DNA of 64,000 bases, from contig DF236951.1 in assembly GCA_000708835.1 (NCBI GenBank), positions 372,101 to 436,100 of the forward strand, in the 5' to 3' direction. Under the pieces are notes generated by a model that was not told the origin of the DNA, did no database searches, and worked only from the letters and a program-made list of their open reading frames with translations. Position numbers and translations under genes: made by a program. Of this stretch, positions 26,301-38,477 are shown one piece after another (within the stretch, counting starts at the first letter, position 1; every line of letters begins with the position of its first letter). This DNA is from Klebsormidium nitens. Lineage: Eukaryota > Streptophyta > Klebsormidiophyceae > Klebsormidiales > Klebsormidiaceae.

Positions 26301-29300
26301 CCTGCACCGCGAAGAACTGCTCGTCCTCGTGACACGTGGCGTCCCGGTCGTGATTCGCGGAGCGCAGCTTCTCGGGCGCCAGGCGCATGAGGTCTTTAAG
26401 CACTTGGACGACTTGGTCCTCGCACGGGTCGGCTCCGCCGGCCGTTGTCGCCAGCCCGTACAGCTGTGGGTCGCGCCCGAAGTGGTCGAAGCACGAGTAG
26501 CGCTTCCTGTATGCGGTGGACGTGGAGAGCATAAGAGATGAGCGGAGGGGCGGGAGATGAAAGTTTGCATGAAGCATGCGACAAGTTACTGACAAGAGAT
26601 GTTGAAAGAGGTGCCCGAAGTGGTCGAAGCACGAATAGCGCTTCCTGAAGGAGGATATTCGTGGAGAGCATGAGAGATCCCGCACGAGCATGAAGGGAAA
26701 CATACCGAGGCAGAAGGAAAGATGTGAACGTAGCGCTTCGTGACGACTGAACCGCGGGCGTAAGGAATGAGGCTGAGCATGGACAGTAGGTACCAAATCA
26801 GAAAAGAAAAGGGTGTGGGATCGAGAAGCTGTGGGCACCGCTCAAAGTGGTTGAAGTGATCCGCGCTGCGCTTGCGAAACCATTCTGTCCGCTTTTCACA
26901 ATATTCTCGCAGTAAGAAGGTTGAATTCCAGATCTGAACCTTTCTATGCAAAGCGCACCTCTTCTAGATATCGGGCGTGCTCATGCACGAACGGCCCGTG
27001 AAGCGATACAGCTGTACGTTTTTTGGCTTAACGATTTGACGCCACATCCTCGCGCACCAACTGCTGTCTTATTATTCGAAATCAGTTGCATTTGGTGTGG
27101 CTAACTCCCCTGGTCAGCCTTGAGGTGACAGCTGACCTGCTGAAGTTGATAGGAAAACCCAAAATTCAAGAAGGTATCATCCTAATTCTCGAAGTCCAAC
27201 GGAAAAGTGCTGTAAGACTTACTTGGTGCGCTCCGCCGTATCTGGGTCGACTTTCTCGAGGTACTCAATGACTGCCTCCATCGACTTGTGCAGGCTGTAC
27301 AGGTCGAAGCCGTACAGACCCACCGTAGAACTGCGAAATTTCGAAGACTCGAGAGATTTATGTGGGTCTATAGTGTGTGTCAAAGAGGCTATTATACAGA
27401 AGGCAAAGTCTGACTGCTAACCGCCACAGTTGAAGTATCTTGAAACCACTGCAGAGAGTCGTGAGCAAAGAGCTTCGTGAGGGCTCCACCTTTAAGACGT
27501 CTTTCATGTAGAACGATCTTTTCTTCTGGCGGTTCGGAATCGGACAGTAAAGGGAAAAAGGAGTCGAAAAGCTTCAAACGTCCTTTTGTAAGCAGAAGAT
27601 GCCGCTCATTGGTTTGCTGAACCCAAAACGTCCTTTTGATTAAAAGAGACGTGCGCACGATACTGGCGTGATAATGCAGAATCTCTTTGAGGTCACCTAT
27701 ACCTGCTTCAACCAGAGAGCAAAATAACTGGATGTTCCGATTGCCCTGTCCGGAACCGGAAAGCCTGGCCGGAACCAAGAGCCCAAAGGCGGTAGCTGTC
27801 AAGGACAATCAGCTTACGTGTTTTCAAGTTTCTCGCCGGCCCGCTCCTTCGCAAAGATCTCCCTGCACAGTGGACAAGAAACAGCCATTGTCAAAAACCC
27901 TTTGCCACAAGTTAAAATCGTCGGACTACGTATCGTTAGGAAGAACCTCAGGCCCTGGCGTAAAAGGCGAACCGCGCAACCTCTTCAATCTGCAAAACCT
28001 TCCAGTTGCGATCGCAGGCACTCTTTGGATCCGATCAGACAAATGCTTCCAGTTTCAGACCATGGCTAGGGGGAACGGTCTTTATCCAGTATTTTCAGCC
28101 AATTGAGCGCATATAGCTCTGATCACACCTTCTGTATCCGTTTTCATGCAGACGAGCTGAACCTGCACCTTCCCGGCCAAGCCGTGGTCCAAAGTTATGT
28201 GCTGCACAAAATCTTCGCAGAATGCTGAAGCTAAAAACTTTCATTGGCCAATCAAAGAGCCAGAGTCTACCAAGTCGAAGTCGGTTGGAAGTCCTGCGCT
28301 CAAGATTCCTACGAAATCAGGTTCTGTTGCGCATTGACATTTTGCTTTGAGCGGCTGGGGTTGACCAGTCATCGTCAGATTTCAACACGCAAGACACCCA
28401 CTCCTTCTGCCAAAGCCACAAAAAGCAATCTCGTTCACCGTTGAAACCCACTGGTTCTGCCAAACCTGCAGTTAGTGAGTTCATCTCCGCGTAAAACTCA
28501 CTGGTTGAGTTCAGTAACATTAAGAGCACGTGTTTCACTCACTGGTTGTGTTTCTTAGCCCACTCCACGAAGTCCACCATGACGGTGTTGCGCCACATCC
28601 AGGTGGGGAACCTCTTAAACCCCTCGAGCGCCTCCGCGGCGCTGCCGTCGCCCTTGAGGCCGCGCACGTAGCGGTGCGCGCGCGCCATGTCGGGCCAGTC
28701 CGCCTCGCACACCACCATGGAGAAGCCCTGCACGACGCGTGGCGCGTTCTGGTTGGTGGGATCCATAAAATGATATGAAGCACTTTGGAGAGATTCGAGC
28801 GGGGTGATACATAGTAGGTGAGCGTGCACATGTCAGTGAATTCGCTTCAAAGAGATTGAAGCCAAGCTCGACCAAGCTTGACTCGTAAGTCGAACAACTT
28901 TCGTGGATCGAGGAGGCAACTGAGAAACAGACGGCTCTCTGTACCTTCGCAAATTCCAACTCGCCCCCAGAAGAAAAAGAAACCCACTTCCCCGAACAAA
29001 CCACCAACCCAGAAAGACGTCAATGGAATCCACGACTTGAGCCCCCGCACCTTTTCCCGACACGCCATCTGGTGACCTTGGCCAGATACTCGCGAAAGTC
29101 AGCTCAGAGGGGATCAGTTCACCCCCTAAAGTTTTCAAAGAAGCCACCACAAACCGACAAGCCTCGCACCTTTTCCTCGACAAGCCGCTTGGTGATCTTG
29201 GCCCGTTGCTCGTAGGGAGCCAGTTCAGAAGGGATCCGTTCACCCCCTTCCAGGATCACAAAAAGCTACGAAAAATCTCGGCAGAACTCGTACCTTTTCC

Positions 29301-30816
29301 TCGACGAGCCGTTTGGTGATCTTGGCCCGTTCCTCGTAGAAGTCGTGCGTCCCGTGGCTGGCCTCCCCGATCAGAACCACCTGCGCATCGCCGATGTCGC
29401 GCAGCAGTCCGTCGTAGGCCTTCTTCGGGTCTCCGGACAGCAGGACGATGTGCGGCTGGATCTTCTCCTCCATCTGGACGTCCGCAGGGCTGACCGCTTT
29501 GCTACGAGAATTCGGACGAAGACAACGTCGGAAAAAGTAATGGAAGCCCAACAGGCTTTGGTAGTTGAGACGGATCTTTTTGGGGTCTCCGGACCGCAGG
29601 ACGATGTGCGGCTAGATCTTTTCTTCCATCTGGGCGTCCGCAGGGCTGATCGCTTTGCTGCAAGAACTCGGACGGAGGATTTTGTAGATCCTTTTGAAAA
29701 CGGCAAAGGTTGGAGGGCTTCGGAAGTTGACACAGTGATTATGAGACAGCAGGACAGTTTGTGGCTGGGTTTCGCCTTCGTATGGACGTCCGCAGGGCTG
29801 ATTGCTTTGCTGCAGAGAAAGCGGACGGTGGAATTGTCAATCAAATGACTCGAAAAGATTGAAACTTGTGGTTGGGACGGATCTTGTCGGGGTGACCAGG
29901 ATGTGCGGCAGAATAAGCTTCGCCATTCGGACGTCCGTAGGGCGTCCTGCTTTGGCTGGACACTTCAGCTTTTACGTTTCCCCTAACATGCACATGCAGC
30001 AATGAGCATGCAGGTCGACAACTAACAAACAGAGCATGTAACGAGAGCAAAAAGTAGGAGGCACAAATTCTTTTTCAGAGCTACAGGGAAAGGGAACGGT
30101 TTGTTGAGAGCAAACGCCGTGCGGTTGCTTTCCTAAGATGTTTGATTCGGCAAGCCTTGCATGCCTAGGACTCCATGCGTTGATCCTGAAATCAAATTGC
30201 TTAAGGGAGAGGGTTCTCTCGAAACAGCGCCAGACGTCCTTTCTTAACAGGGAAACGGCTAGCAATGCATGCTTTCTTTTCAGCGGACAGCGAAGCAGTA
30301 TCCTTCTGTTTCTCATACATACACGCATGTCACCAGTTGGCTTTGGAAAGATTTAATCCAATTCTATTCCATACATCTTCCTATTAAAAGCACTCAGCGG
30401 TATGCCAGGAACGTACCCTGTAGTCCCATGCACACTGCATTTCCAGAAAGAAAGTATAAATAAAATGCTTCTTACCTGAAGAAATGAACGAGAGCCGAAA
30501 AGATTGCTGCTCTCAGGCTGACAGCCGTTTGGCGCGGTGCAGAAAAGCTAGGCTCCCCAATCTGCAGCTGACTTCGAGGTCGGATGCTTCTCCTCCTTAT
30601 ATCCTTCCAGCCAGCTTGTAGCACCCTTCGAAGGCTCCTTCCGAGTCCTGCTTCTTCAGTAGCTCTGCTTTCAAGCCCTTGATTCGTCAGCAGAGATTTG
30701 GCTGTGAACTTCCTCTCAGGTACCAAAGTTGAGTCGGACAGCAGGCGGCTTCCTTGTCCAAGAGAAAACGACGCGGTTAGCTGGTTCATAAGCAAGCGCT
30801 TGGCAGAGCACAGCAT
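23303..30816 (-). CDS. Erythromycin-esterase-like hydrolase with organelle-type presequence
   Basis: Ten exons on the minus strand, phases consistent, 563 residues: 30816-30476, 29501-29294, 28727-28543, 27330-27223, 26506-26302, 25908-25803, 25123-24946, 24617-24512, 24292-24164 and 23428-23303. The protein follows the bacterial EreA/succinoglycan-biosynthesis hydrolase family from end to end. Landmarks are [19 protein letters not shown] with the catalytic-site E and [55 protein letters not shown] with the third conserved histidine, [31 protein letters not shown] and a C-terminal [14 protein letters not shown]. The natural substrate in algae is unknown; macrolide hydrolysis should not be assumed. 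Exon 1 encodes about 113 residues rich in Arg and Ser with few acids, like a mitochondrial or plastid presequence. The gene looks bacterial in origin but carries nine introns, so any transfer is old. Several introns hold tandem copies of exon edges (see repeats). Confidence 0.88.
26475..26880 (-). repeat. Tandem copies of esterase exon 5 acceptor edge
   Basis: The 35 bp at the 5' edge of exon 5 (26475-26509, coding RYSCFDHFG with its AG acceptor) recur at 26613-26647 with one mismatch. The similarity continues a further 40 bp into the intron. A more diverged copy starts near 26835. The middle copy keeps a good CTTCAG acceptor and the same peptide. All copies lie in intron 4, upstream of the exon they resemble. 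Confidence 0.75.
28396..28548 (-). repeat. Tandem copies of esterase exon 3 donor edge
   Basis: The 12-bp donor edge of exon 3 at 28537-28548 (plus strand ACTCACTGGTTG) recurs at 28496-28507 (identical), 28446-28457 and 28396-28407, with spacings of 41, 50 and 50 bp. On the minus strand the copies read as CCA|GTGAGT, CCA|GTGGGT and GGA|GTGGGT, so each keeps a plausible 5' splice site. All lie in intron 3. Confidence 0.6.
29044..29345 (-). repeat. Tandem copies of esterase exon 2 donor edge
   Basis: The donor edge of exon 2 (minus strand, coding [10 protein letters not shown] followed by GTACGAG) starts at 29287 on the plus strand. A close copy starts at 29163 and a decayed copy near 29044, spacings 124 and 119 bp. 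The close copy still codes [10 protein letters not shown] and has the donor AAG|GTGCGAG. The two copies also share a 25-bp intron-side tail around 29221-29250 and 29101-29125. Both lie in intron 2. Confidence 0.75.
29478..29962 (-). repeat. Four-unit tandem ladder of esterase exon 2 acceptor edge
   Basis: A landmark close to ACGTCCGCAGGGCTGA occurs at 29478 (in exon 2), 29634, 29786 and 29931, spacings 156, 152 and 145 bp, with decay rising with distance. On the minus strand the first intronic copy has the acceptor TTGCAG|C, stronger than the exon's own CGTAG|C, but hits a stop codon soon after. The second has CTCTGCAG|C and stays open longer. The long open frames seen on both strands here are by-products of this repetition. 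Confidence 0.75.
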
Positions 30817-31942
30817 GGCGAAAGCTGCTCTAGGCGCGCATTAGGTTCCTGCGGTCTCTGGTTCCAGCGCTCTGCCCTTTGACTGAAGATGCATGAGCAT
30901 TGCTACAAGTCCGAGGTCGAAGTATACTTACGTGCTTCGCAGACATTATATCCCTGGATGGCAAAATCTGAAGCAAAGAGGATCAATTCAACAAGATGCT
31001 CTCGTCCTCTTGTTTTGCTCGCAGACGCCAGTGCAAACCATTATGTCGAGTTCAAGACTTGGACAACCAAAGCTCAGGTCTTTGCCTCGGCTTCTCGTGT
31101 ACGTCTCGAGGTTCGAAGCATGGATTAAGATTAGATCGTGCATGGATATGGTTGTCTGACGACTTAGAGTTGATCCGTTTCGCTTACTGTAGACGTCGAA
31201 GCAGTGCTTGCAAGCTCGTGTGTTAAGAAGACTGCTCATGCTGCTGCATGAAAAGGCTTCGAAGAGAAGATCAATGCTCTTTCTGGCCGATGAATGCAAG
31301 CACGAGATCGAAGCTCTAGCTGGCAGTTGCTGCGCAGGAATTCATGCATCGAAGCACATGAGAGCGCATGGCGTCCGCCGCTATGCTGATTTACCTTGGA
31401 TGCTGCTGACAACTGGGACACCTGATCGAGTGTGTGCGCAAGCACCGGTTAGGCGCACCACTCTTTACGGGTCACCATAACCCTGATTCCTGGAATCCTC
31501 AGCGTCTATCTCAGTCGTTCAATTCATCATCGAACGGGTGATGTTTAAAGTTTTATAACACGTGGTTTCGATGCGGCGACCCGAGCTAGCCATAACCAGG
31601 TAGGTTAAACTTGACTAGCTGCACGGGATAAAACTGACGAGTGGCAAGCCCAGAAGGCAAGACCTGGAAATGGCCAGGCGTTCACAACGTTCAATCTTAG
31701 ATCGATCGCATTACTAATTCACAAGCAAGCTAGCAAGCAAGCAGGTCTTCTCAGATGCTGCAATATCTTCCTACAGCCTGTTGTTAGAGGGCGGTAATCT
31801 GTGTGCTCTCTACGCATTTCACACACGCTCCTGCTTGGCATTGATAGGACGAAGTGACAGAAGATCACGTCGGCCTTAATCAGCATTGTTGATTGTTGGA
31901 TTGGTAGCCGCTTTGTGTGGGTGCAGATAGCAGCTGCTTACC
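30817..31942. promoter_or_regulatory. Divergent promoter region, esterase and PPT genes
   Basis: About 1.1 kb lie between the start codons of two divergent genes and must hold both promoters and 5' leaders. I see no credible coding exon. A short direct repeat AGCAAGCAAGC lies near 31730. No specific regulatory site stands out enough to name. Confidence 0.4.
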
Positions 31943-34900
31943 ATGGCCATGGTTGCATCAATTGCCCGGTCCAATGCCGCAACCGGGATCACAACGTGCT
32001 CCGCATCGCACCAGAAGGAAAGGAACTGTGGCAGGGCATCACCTGCATTCTTCAGATCCCCACCACTTGCAGCCAAGCAGACTGTTTCACCACACAAGGT
32101 CTTGTGTTCCTCATTCGCTGGGGTTGAAATCAAGATTCCCTCTAGGCCCCTCAGCAGACAGACGAAGGCAGTCGACAGAGTTCGGTGCCAGGCAGCAGCT
32201 GGAGGGGAAGAAGCGGCCCCTCTTGAAATTCCAAAGGTTGAAACCCCAAAGGAAACCGAGCTCACGAAGACTCTGCAGCTAGGGGCCCTCTTCGGCGGGT
32301 GGTACTTGTTTAATATTTACTTCAACATCTATAACAAGCAGGTAAGGCAATCACAGCACATAACGAATGCCCAATCAACCGCTCAACAGAGATCTTGTCA
32401 AAAAGCAGGGCCTGAAGTTGGGGAGTAGTGAGGAACTGTGAGTTGAACAGTTCCATTGATTGCTTCCGCAGGCGCTCGGCTTCTGCTTATTTTCTTGGAG
32501 AGAGATGCACTCTCAAATGTCAATCAGTTCATCCTCTTGCAGCAAGATCTGCACTTGCCCAGAATCTTTGGCGGGTTCGCTTTTTGTCAGATCTCAGACG
32601 ACTAGATATCATAGGACTGCTAGCATTCAACTTGAGGTAAAGCAACAACATAAGCGCTCAGCTTAATGGAATGATACACCAAGTCTGCTTTCTGCTGCGC
32701 TGTTCCAGACTTGATGCCCTGCCCCTCACATGTGGCCACATTGCTACCTCAGCAAACTGCCTGAACACACAAGTCGACTCTCGGTCCGCCTATGAACACA
32801 AGGCCACACAAATTCGATTGCCTTGAGGAGGCTACAGCCCTTGATGCCGCGTATATCTTTCTCATAATGGACTGGCCTCCGTTAAAACCGTCAGCGCGAA
32901 TCCCAAAGAGCTGTCAGGAACACTGTCAGAGTAGAATAAGTAACTGAAGAGAAAAACACACCAACCATACTGTGAATTGATACCTCTGCAGGTCCTCAAG
33001 GTGTTCAAGTTTCCCATAACCTGTACGCAAGTGCAACTAGGCGTGGGGCTTGTCTGGTCCCTCTTTATGTGGGGCACAGGCCTGTACCCAAAGCCCAACA
33101 TCTCCAGAGACCAGGTAGGATAATCTGACTGCTCTCTTTCTCCGATTGTAGCCCCAGCATCAGATCTTGGCGAGGGGCATAGACAAAGTCCTCTCAGAGG
33201 GAGGCGGGCGATGGATGTACGTCAAGGGGATTGGTCGCAGTGGTCAAGCTGGGACCCTCACTACGATCTCGGACAGTATAATTTGTTGAAACTTGAAGCT
33301 TGAAATAGGTTAAATCGAAGCCAATGAGTTAGTGGTGGAATGCGTCTGCGCTTGCGTTCTGATCTTGAATGCCTTTTAATACCCCTCTTCATTGACCTTG
33401 CAACCGCACATTTCCCTTTTCTGTGGCAGCCAATGAAGATCGTGCACCCGTCTCTCTTACCATGATAGTCTCTCTCCCTTGTCTTTTGCAGCTGATCGCG
33501 ATCACGCCGCTAGCTCTCGTCCATGCGCTGGGGAACTTGTTTACCAACCTGAGTCTGGGCAAGGTCGCCGTCTCATTCACGCACACCATTAAAGCGATGG
33601 AGCCGTTCTTCTCGGTGCTACTCTCCAGCATCTTCCTGGGAGACGTGAGCGGCCAATCGCAACACTGAGGCTTGGAAGGACTTACTTGGAGGACTGCTTG
33701 GAAGAATCACCTGAACAAGTCACCCGAATCGTGCTTCAGTCGGGTTTCTGAAAGTCTTGCATTTTTTGGCTGGCACCTAAACGACAGGCAGTTCTTGTAC
33801 TACCGAAGGAAGTCGCAAATGCTCAGCATGGAAAGAAAGTTGAACTCTTTGTGCTTGCAGAAACCGCAACTACCAATCGTTTTGTCTTTGCTGCCAATCG
33901 TGGCCGGCGTCGGGCTTGCATCCGCAACGGAAGCCTCCTTCAATTGGTGAGCCATCCGCTTCCCTTCGACGGGGATGCAGCGCAACATGTAGTCAAGTGC
34001 TGCCCAACACAGATCTCTGTCGGGAGGGGTTCTTCGCCTAAGAAGCACGCCTTTGAGCTTTTCAAGTCGACAAGTTGAGGGCTTTCGAAGTTTGCAGTCT
34101 TGGAGGTTTGCAGAGTCATTTAGTCAGTCGACCTCATAGGTGTTGCTTGTTTCTGCTCAGCCCAGCACTAATAGAACGAGGACTGTTTCAGTCTGCTCAG
34201 GTTTGCTCTGAGCCTGGCGTGTCTGCTTGACTAGACTTTGATAGTTCTGTATGCTATACACTCTGTCAGTCACACTTCCTCTCGTCCAATTTCGAAGAGA
34301 CGTGGACTGAGATCCACAATCCACTCACACGATGTAAAGGACCAATACGAATGCTTCCAACAACCAAATGCTCGACATCGAGCCCCTTTTTGCTCTAATA
34401 GGCTGTGGATCTGGAAAGTAGCCACGTCATCGTGATCCTTTCCCTGCGTTTTGAACGTCTTTGCAATTATCGCCAGGCTAGAATCGATCGGGCTCCAGAC
34501 TTGAACCCAGAAGCAGGTGACGGACGCAATCAACGTCAGCGTGCTTTTCCAGTGCTTACTCGTATCTTGCGTCGTCGCAGGGCGGGCTTTTTGAGCGCCA
34601 TGGCCTCCAACCTCACCTTCCAGTCGCGCAACGTCCTGTCAAAGAAAGTCATGGTCAAGAAAGAGGTGAGACTTCTCGCGAGCATGTTCAAATGCATACC
34701 TAGGAGACCATGTGATAAACTGGCATCTGTTAGAGATGTGTCAAAGTACCTCGTAGTAACATCGGTGAAAATGGAAAAGAGAGACAAAACAAAAACAAAA
34801 AGACCATTGCCGGCCGCCAATTACTTTCACGTTGAGTAGAAGGATGGAAGCCGCATCGGTTCGTCTCTGCTTGCAACACGACAAGCTTGAAGTTCGGGAG

Positions 34901-37151
34901 CTTTCCAATTACCTGGGGAACAGTAATCGCCGAAATGGTTCAAAGGCTCTTGGAGAGCATATTGATCGTGTCAGCATTTGGGCTTCCACCATTTTCGAGC
35001 GATAATGACATACCTTCGAAAACTTTTGTAGTACAGAGCTGTTCCCGTCGCTACAAGTGCCTGTATAAACTGAAAGAACTTTAACTCGTCCCAACAACGG
35101 AGGTTAAAGTAATACCTGGTCGTTGCGTGAATTGGCAACCAGTCGCATCTGTCACCGCGGCCACCGCAAGGGAGGAATCCATAGGAACTAAAGGCTGGAA
35201 CACTTGCATCGACAGGACCCACGAGGTTCTGTGCTGATAGGATCGCAAGTGTACGCTCTGCAGCACCCTCTGGCCAGCCCGTCCTTTCTGCAATTGTTGC
35301 CTTCATTCGTCGAGCAAGAATATGTTCGTTGTTTGCAGAAGTCCTGAACACCAGCCACGTGTCCGATTCGATTACGGTCATAGCCGTCCACTGTCGACAT
35401 TCCTTTGAGTTGGGTGCGTCGTCTGCTCTGCAGGACCTTCCGGTCAACACCAACATATCCCCTTCCATCGTGAATGTAAGACTCATCTGTCGAAATTTCC
35501 TGATACAGCGGTATGATTCTGCTCTGCAGGGGTCTTTGGACAACATCAACCTGTTCTCTGTCATCACCATTATCGCCTTCTTCCTCCTCCTTCCGCTGAC
35601 TCTTGCCACGGAGGGCGTCAAGCTGACGCCAGCATACCTGGAAGCAGCGGTAAGCAATACATCCCAAACCTGAAGCAAAGCAGTAAGCAGCGGGCGTTCA
35701 GGTGTCTGGTCCTGATAAGCTTCTGACATGCTCATGCAGGGTCCGTCTTGTCTTGGCTTCTTTTTGAATATTCTTACGGCATAAAGGGGAGGGTTTTGAG
35801 TAGATTGAAATGGGACAATCATTCCGCCGTCTGCGGATCTCTCCGCTTATGCGTCCGGCGGTTGCGGGCTCACGAGGATGACGTCATTGTCGCCCTGTAT
35901 CGCTGCAGGGATTGGACGTGAAGCAGGTGTTGACACGTGCCCTCCTCGCCGGCTTCTGCTTCCACGCCTATCAACAGGTAAGCTACAATAAGGCAATACC
36001 CAGAGGTATTTAGTAATCGCGGGATCGGCCGCGATCTGGCTCCACGCTCCCATCAACATCTGGGTTTTGAATATTGGATATGACGGTTACGAGGAAAGTC
36101 GTCCAGAAAGCAAAACTTCGCAAGTGCAATTTCAAACTTCGTCCGTTCTCCGCGAAACATGACGTCAAAACAGCGATCCAAGCCGCATTCTAGTATCGAC
36201 TCGATAAGCCGACATTTGTTACTGCCCGGTTCGCTCCCCCCGGTTGCTTTCGCCCCCTTGATTCCACCCGGTTGACCTCCCCGGGGCCTCTCCAGGTGTC
36301 GTACATGATCCTGTCCAAGGTGACGCCCGTGACGCACTCGGTCGGGAACTGCGTGAAGCGGGTCGTCGTCATCGTGACGTCAGTGATCTTCTTCAAGACG
36401 CCGGTGTCCGCCATCAACGCAGTCGGTACGTGTCCCCCCCTCGACTTCCCTTGTGCAGAAACTATCCAGGCTTTCAATGAGAGTTTTTAGCTTTCTCGCA
36501 ACTTCTGCGTGCGCTGGAGCTTTGCGGTTCTTTAGTCTCTCTCCAAGCGGTCGGTGCGTCTCTTGGCCTCACTTTCTGTGGGTCTTATCTTCTCGGCCTC
36601 ACTCGCTCGGTCTTGGCTTTTTAGATTACTAGAAGTTCGAGGCCTTCGGTGATATTATCTGATTTCCTTCTTTCCTTGTTATTGCCCAGCTCCTAGTTAA
36701 CCTAGCTTGATGAAAAAGCTCCTTGAAGTGACTGTCAATTAAGGAACTTAGACTGCCCTCTCTGGCTTCCTTTGATTCTCATTTGAGCGCATGTCAATGC
36801 TGTACGCGTCAATCACTAGAATCAGTAGCGCTTGCTAAGGCGACATCTCGGCGTCTTTCATCTCTGTTTAATGAGAGGCCGATATTCCGGCGTAAGCAAT
36901 CAGAGAGATGAAGGTTCTGATATTCTTGTATCAAACACTGCTGGCCCGGTATATGAATCCAAGCAATCGTGCCGATACATCAAGCTGAACCCAAATGCAT
37001 CCTGCCGAGAGGAAGATCAACTATCCTTGGAAAAGATGAGCTTCTAGCCAGATGTACCTCGTTTTTTGCAGGTACGGCCGTGGCTCTCTCCGGCGTCTTC
37101 CTGTATTCACGAGTCAAGGCTTCGATGACGAAAAAGGAAAAGTTGGCTTGA
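31943..37151 (+). CDS. PPT: Phosphoenolpyruvate/phosphate translocator, plastid inner envelope
   Basis: Nine exons with consistent phases, 414 residues: 31943-32341, 32992-33114, 33492-33644, 33861-33946, 34581-34665, 35530-35649, 35909-35977, 36296-36425 and 37072-37151. The product exchanges phosphoenolpyruvate for inorganic phosphate across the plastid inner envelope, feeding the shikimate pathway. PPT is chosen over the triose-phosphate translocator because of [77 protein letters not shown] and [17 protein letters not shown], all PPT-type. The first about 100 residues are Ser/Ala/Lys-rich with [12 protein letters not shown] and VRCQAA, typical of a chloroplast transit peptide. About eight hydrophobic membrane segments follow. 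The start ATG at 31943 has a good context (CCATGG). The C-terminus ends in Lys-rich [11 protein letters not shown]. Confidence 0.93.
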
Positions 37152-38477
37152 TGTCGCAAAAGGTCGGTTCGGCTTTGAGGTAGACTTGCCTAGCTTTGGA
37201 GACCATAACTCGGACCCAAGGTGTGGCCAAGGTAAATGCAAACTCGAACGAAGACGTAGCACTTTGTCCGAAGGGCCTATGCACTTGCGTTTTGAAGATA
37301 TACATAAGGTGTCTTAGTTGAAGCCCCATTTGACATTGATCTAGACATTATTGAACACTTAGAGCATGTGTATGGGAACCCTGTACAAATCATGAAGCTT
37401 GAGCACGGCATGCGTGCTAATGAAAAGCTTGGTAATATTTCTGCTTGTACGTGATCAGGGCCGTTTACCGCAACTTAGGCCGTCATCGAAGCTTATTGTA
37501 CTAGTTTCCACAAGCGCCGAACTTTGCGTCGCAAGTCCTTTGGTTCTGCGACTTCAGTGTGCCACGGTCATGCAAGTCACGTCCTCAACTTGGCAAAGAG
37601 TTGAACATAAGGTATACACTCAGATAAGCGCTATTCAAGGTATGCTGACGACTAATCTGTGTGGCTGTCAATCAGTGGGAGTAGCTCGAGCCTGCCGGGT
37701 GCGTAGACATGTCTGCTAATCATGCGCGCACACATATATCATGTTGGTAACGTACAGCTAGATCTGGCATGCATGGTGCCAGGTATATATACGGCTTTCG
37801 CCTTATATTCTTTACAACGCATATAGCTTGAAACACGCTTGAAAGAAAGTCGAAAATGGTCGGAGCCTGTACTATATATGTATCAACGCGCGAGCCGCAG
37901 TGACTGCACGGCACCGGCCACATGCATATCGCACATCCATGCTGACTTGCACCGAGTGATATACTAATCATGTAAGTGACCTCGATCATGGGCACGACGG
38001 TAGCGTAGTACTCAAATTCCCGTGACTTTACGCGCCATGACGGAAGTGCATTCTTCTAGGGACTCAGCTAGGATTCGGTCCTGATCGACTTCTCAAGAGT
38101 ACTTTCTGTAGCTCCAGGTTCGATCATATACAAGGCTTTGCAGCTTCTTGTTATGTACAGCCTTAGTAGACGGTTCAATGCATACACATGTGCATACGAC
38201 TCCGAGACATGTTGAACAGAAAACATTCAAAGTCACATGAGCATACGACTCCGAGACATGATGAAAGGAAAGCAAACAAAGTCGTCCGTTGTTTGGCCGT
38301 TACTCGGGCCTTCAGTAAGTGATTGACGTAAGCTAGCTTGAGCTCTGACGGTAAATACTCCATGGTTTTTCAGCATCCTTTCCTGGCGGCCAATTTGGCT
38401 TTGCACACAAGATACGGTAGTCCTCTATCAGATCGATGCGTCCCATAGTTGCTGCCAACTTAAGCTCACAGCCCTTG
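37152..38477. other. Intergenic region between convergent PPT and RRP1 genes
   Basis: This 1.3 kb of 3' flanking DNA has no supported exon. It contains a two-copy 49-bp tandem repeat beginning at 38192 and 38241 (core GCATACGACTCCGAGACATG). Around 37720-37950 there are several short TATATA runs. Confidence 0.5.
38192..38275. repeat. Two-copy 49-bp tandem repeat
   Basis: The 20-bp core GCATACGACTCCGAGACATG appears at 38192 and again at 38241, with further similarity after it (TTGAACAG against ATGAAAGG). It lies downstream of RRP1 and is not coding in any frame I trust. Confidence 0.7.

Noticed and set aside
29345-29848. Long plus-strand open frame
   Set aside because: It runs antisense through esterase exon 2 and its tandem copies; the openness comes from repeating units with spacing close to a multiple of three.
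31943-37151. Triose-phosphate translocator
   Set aside because: Several segments match the phosphoenolpyruvate translocator subfamily far better, so PPT was chosen.
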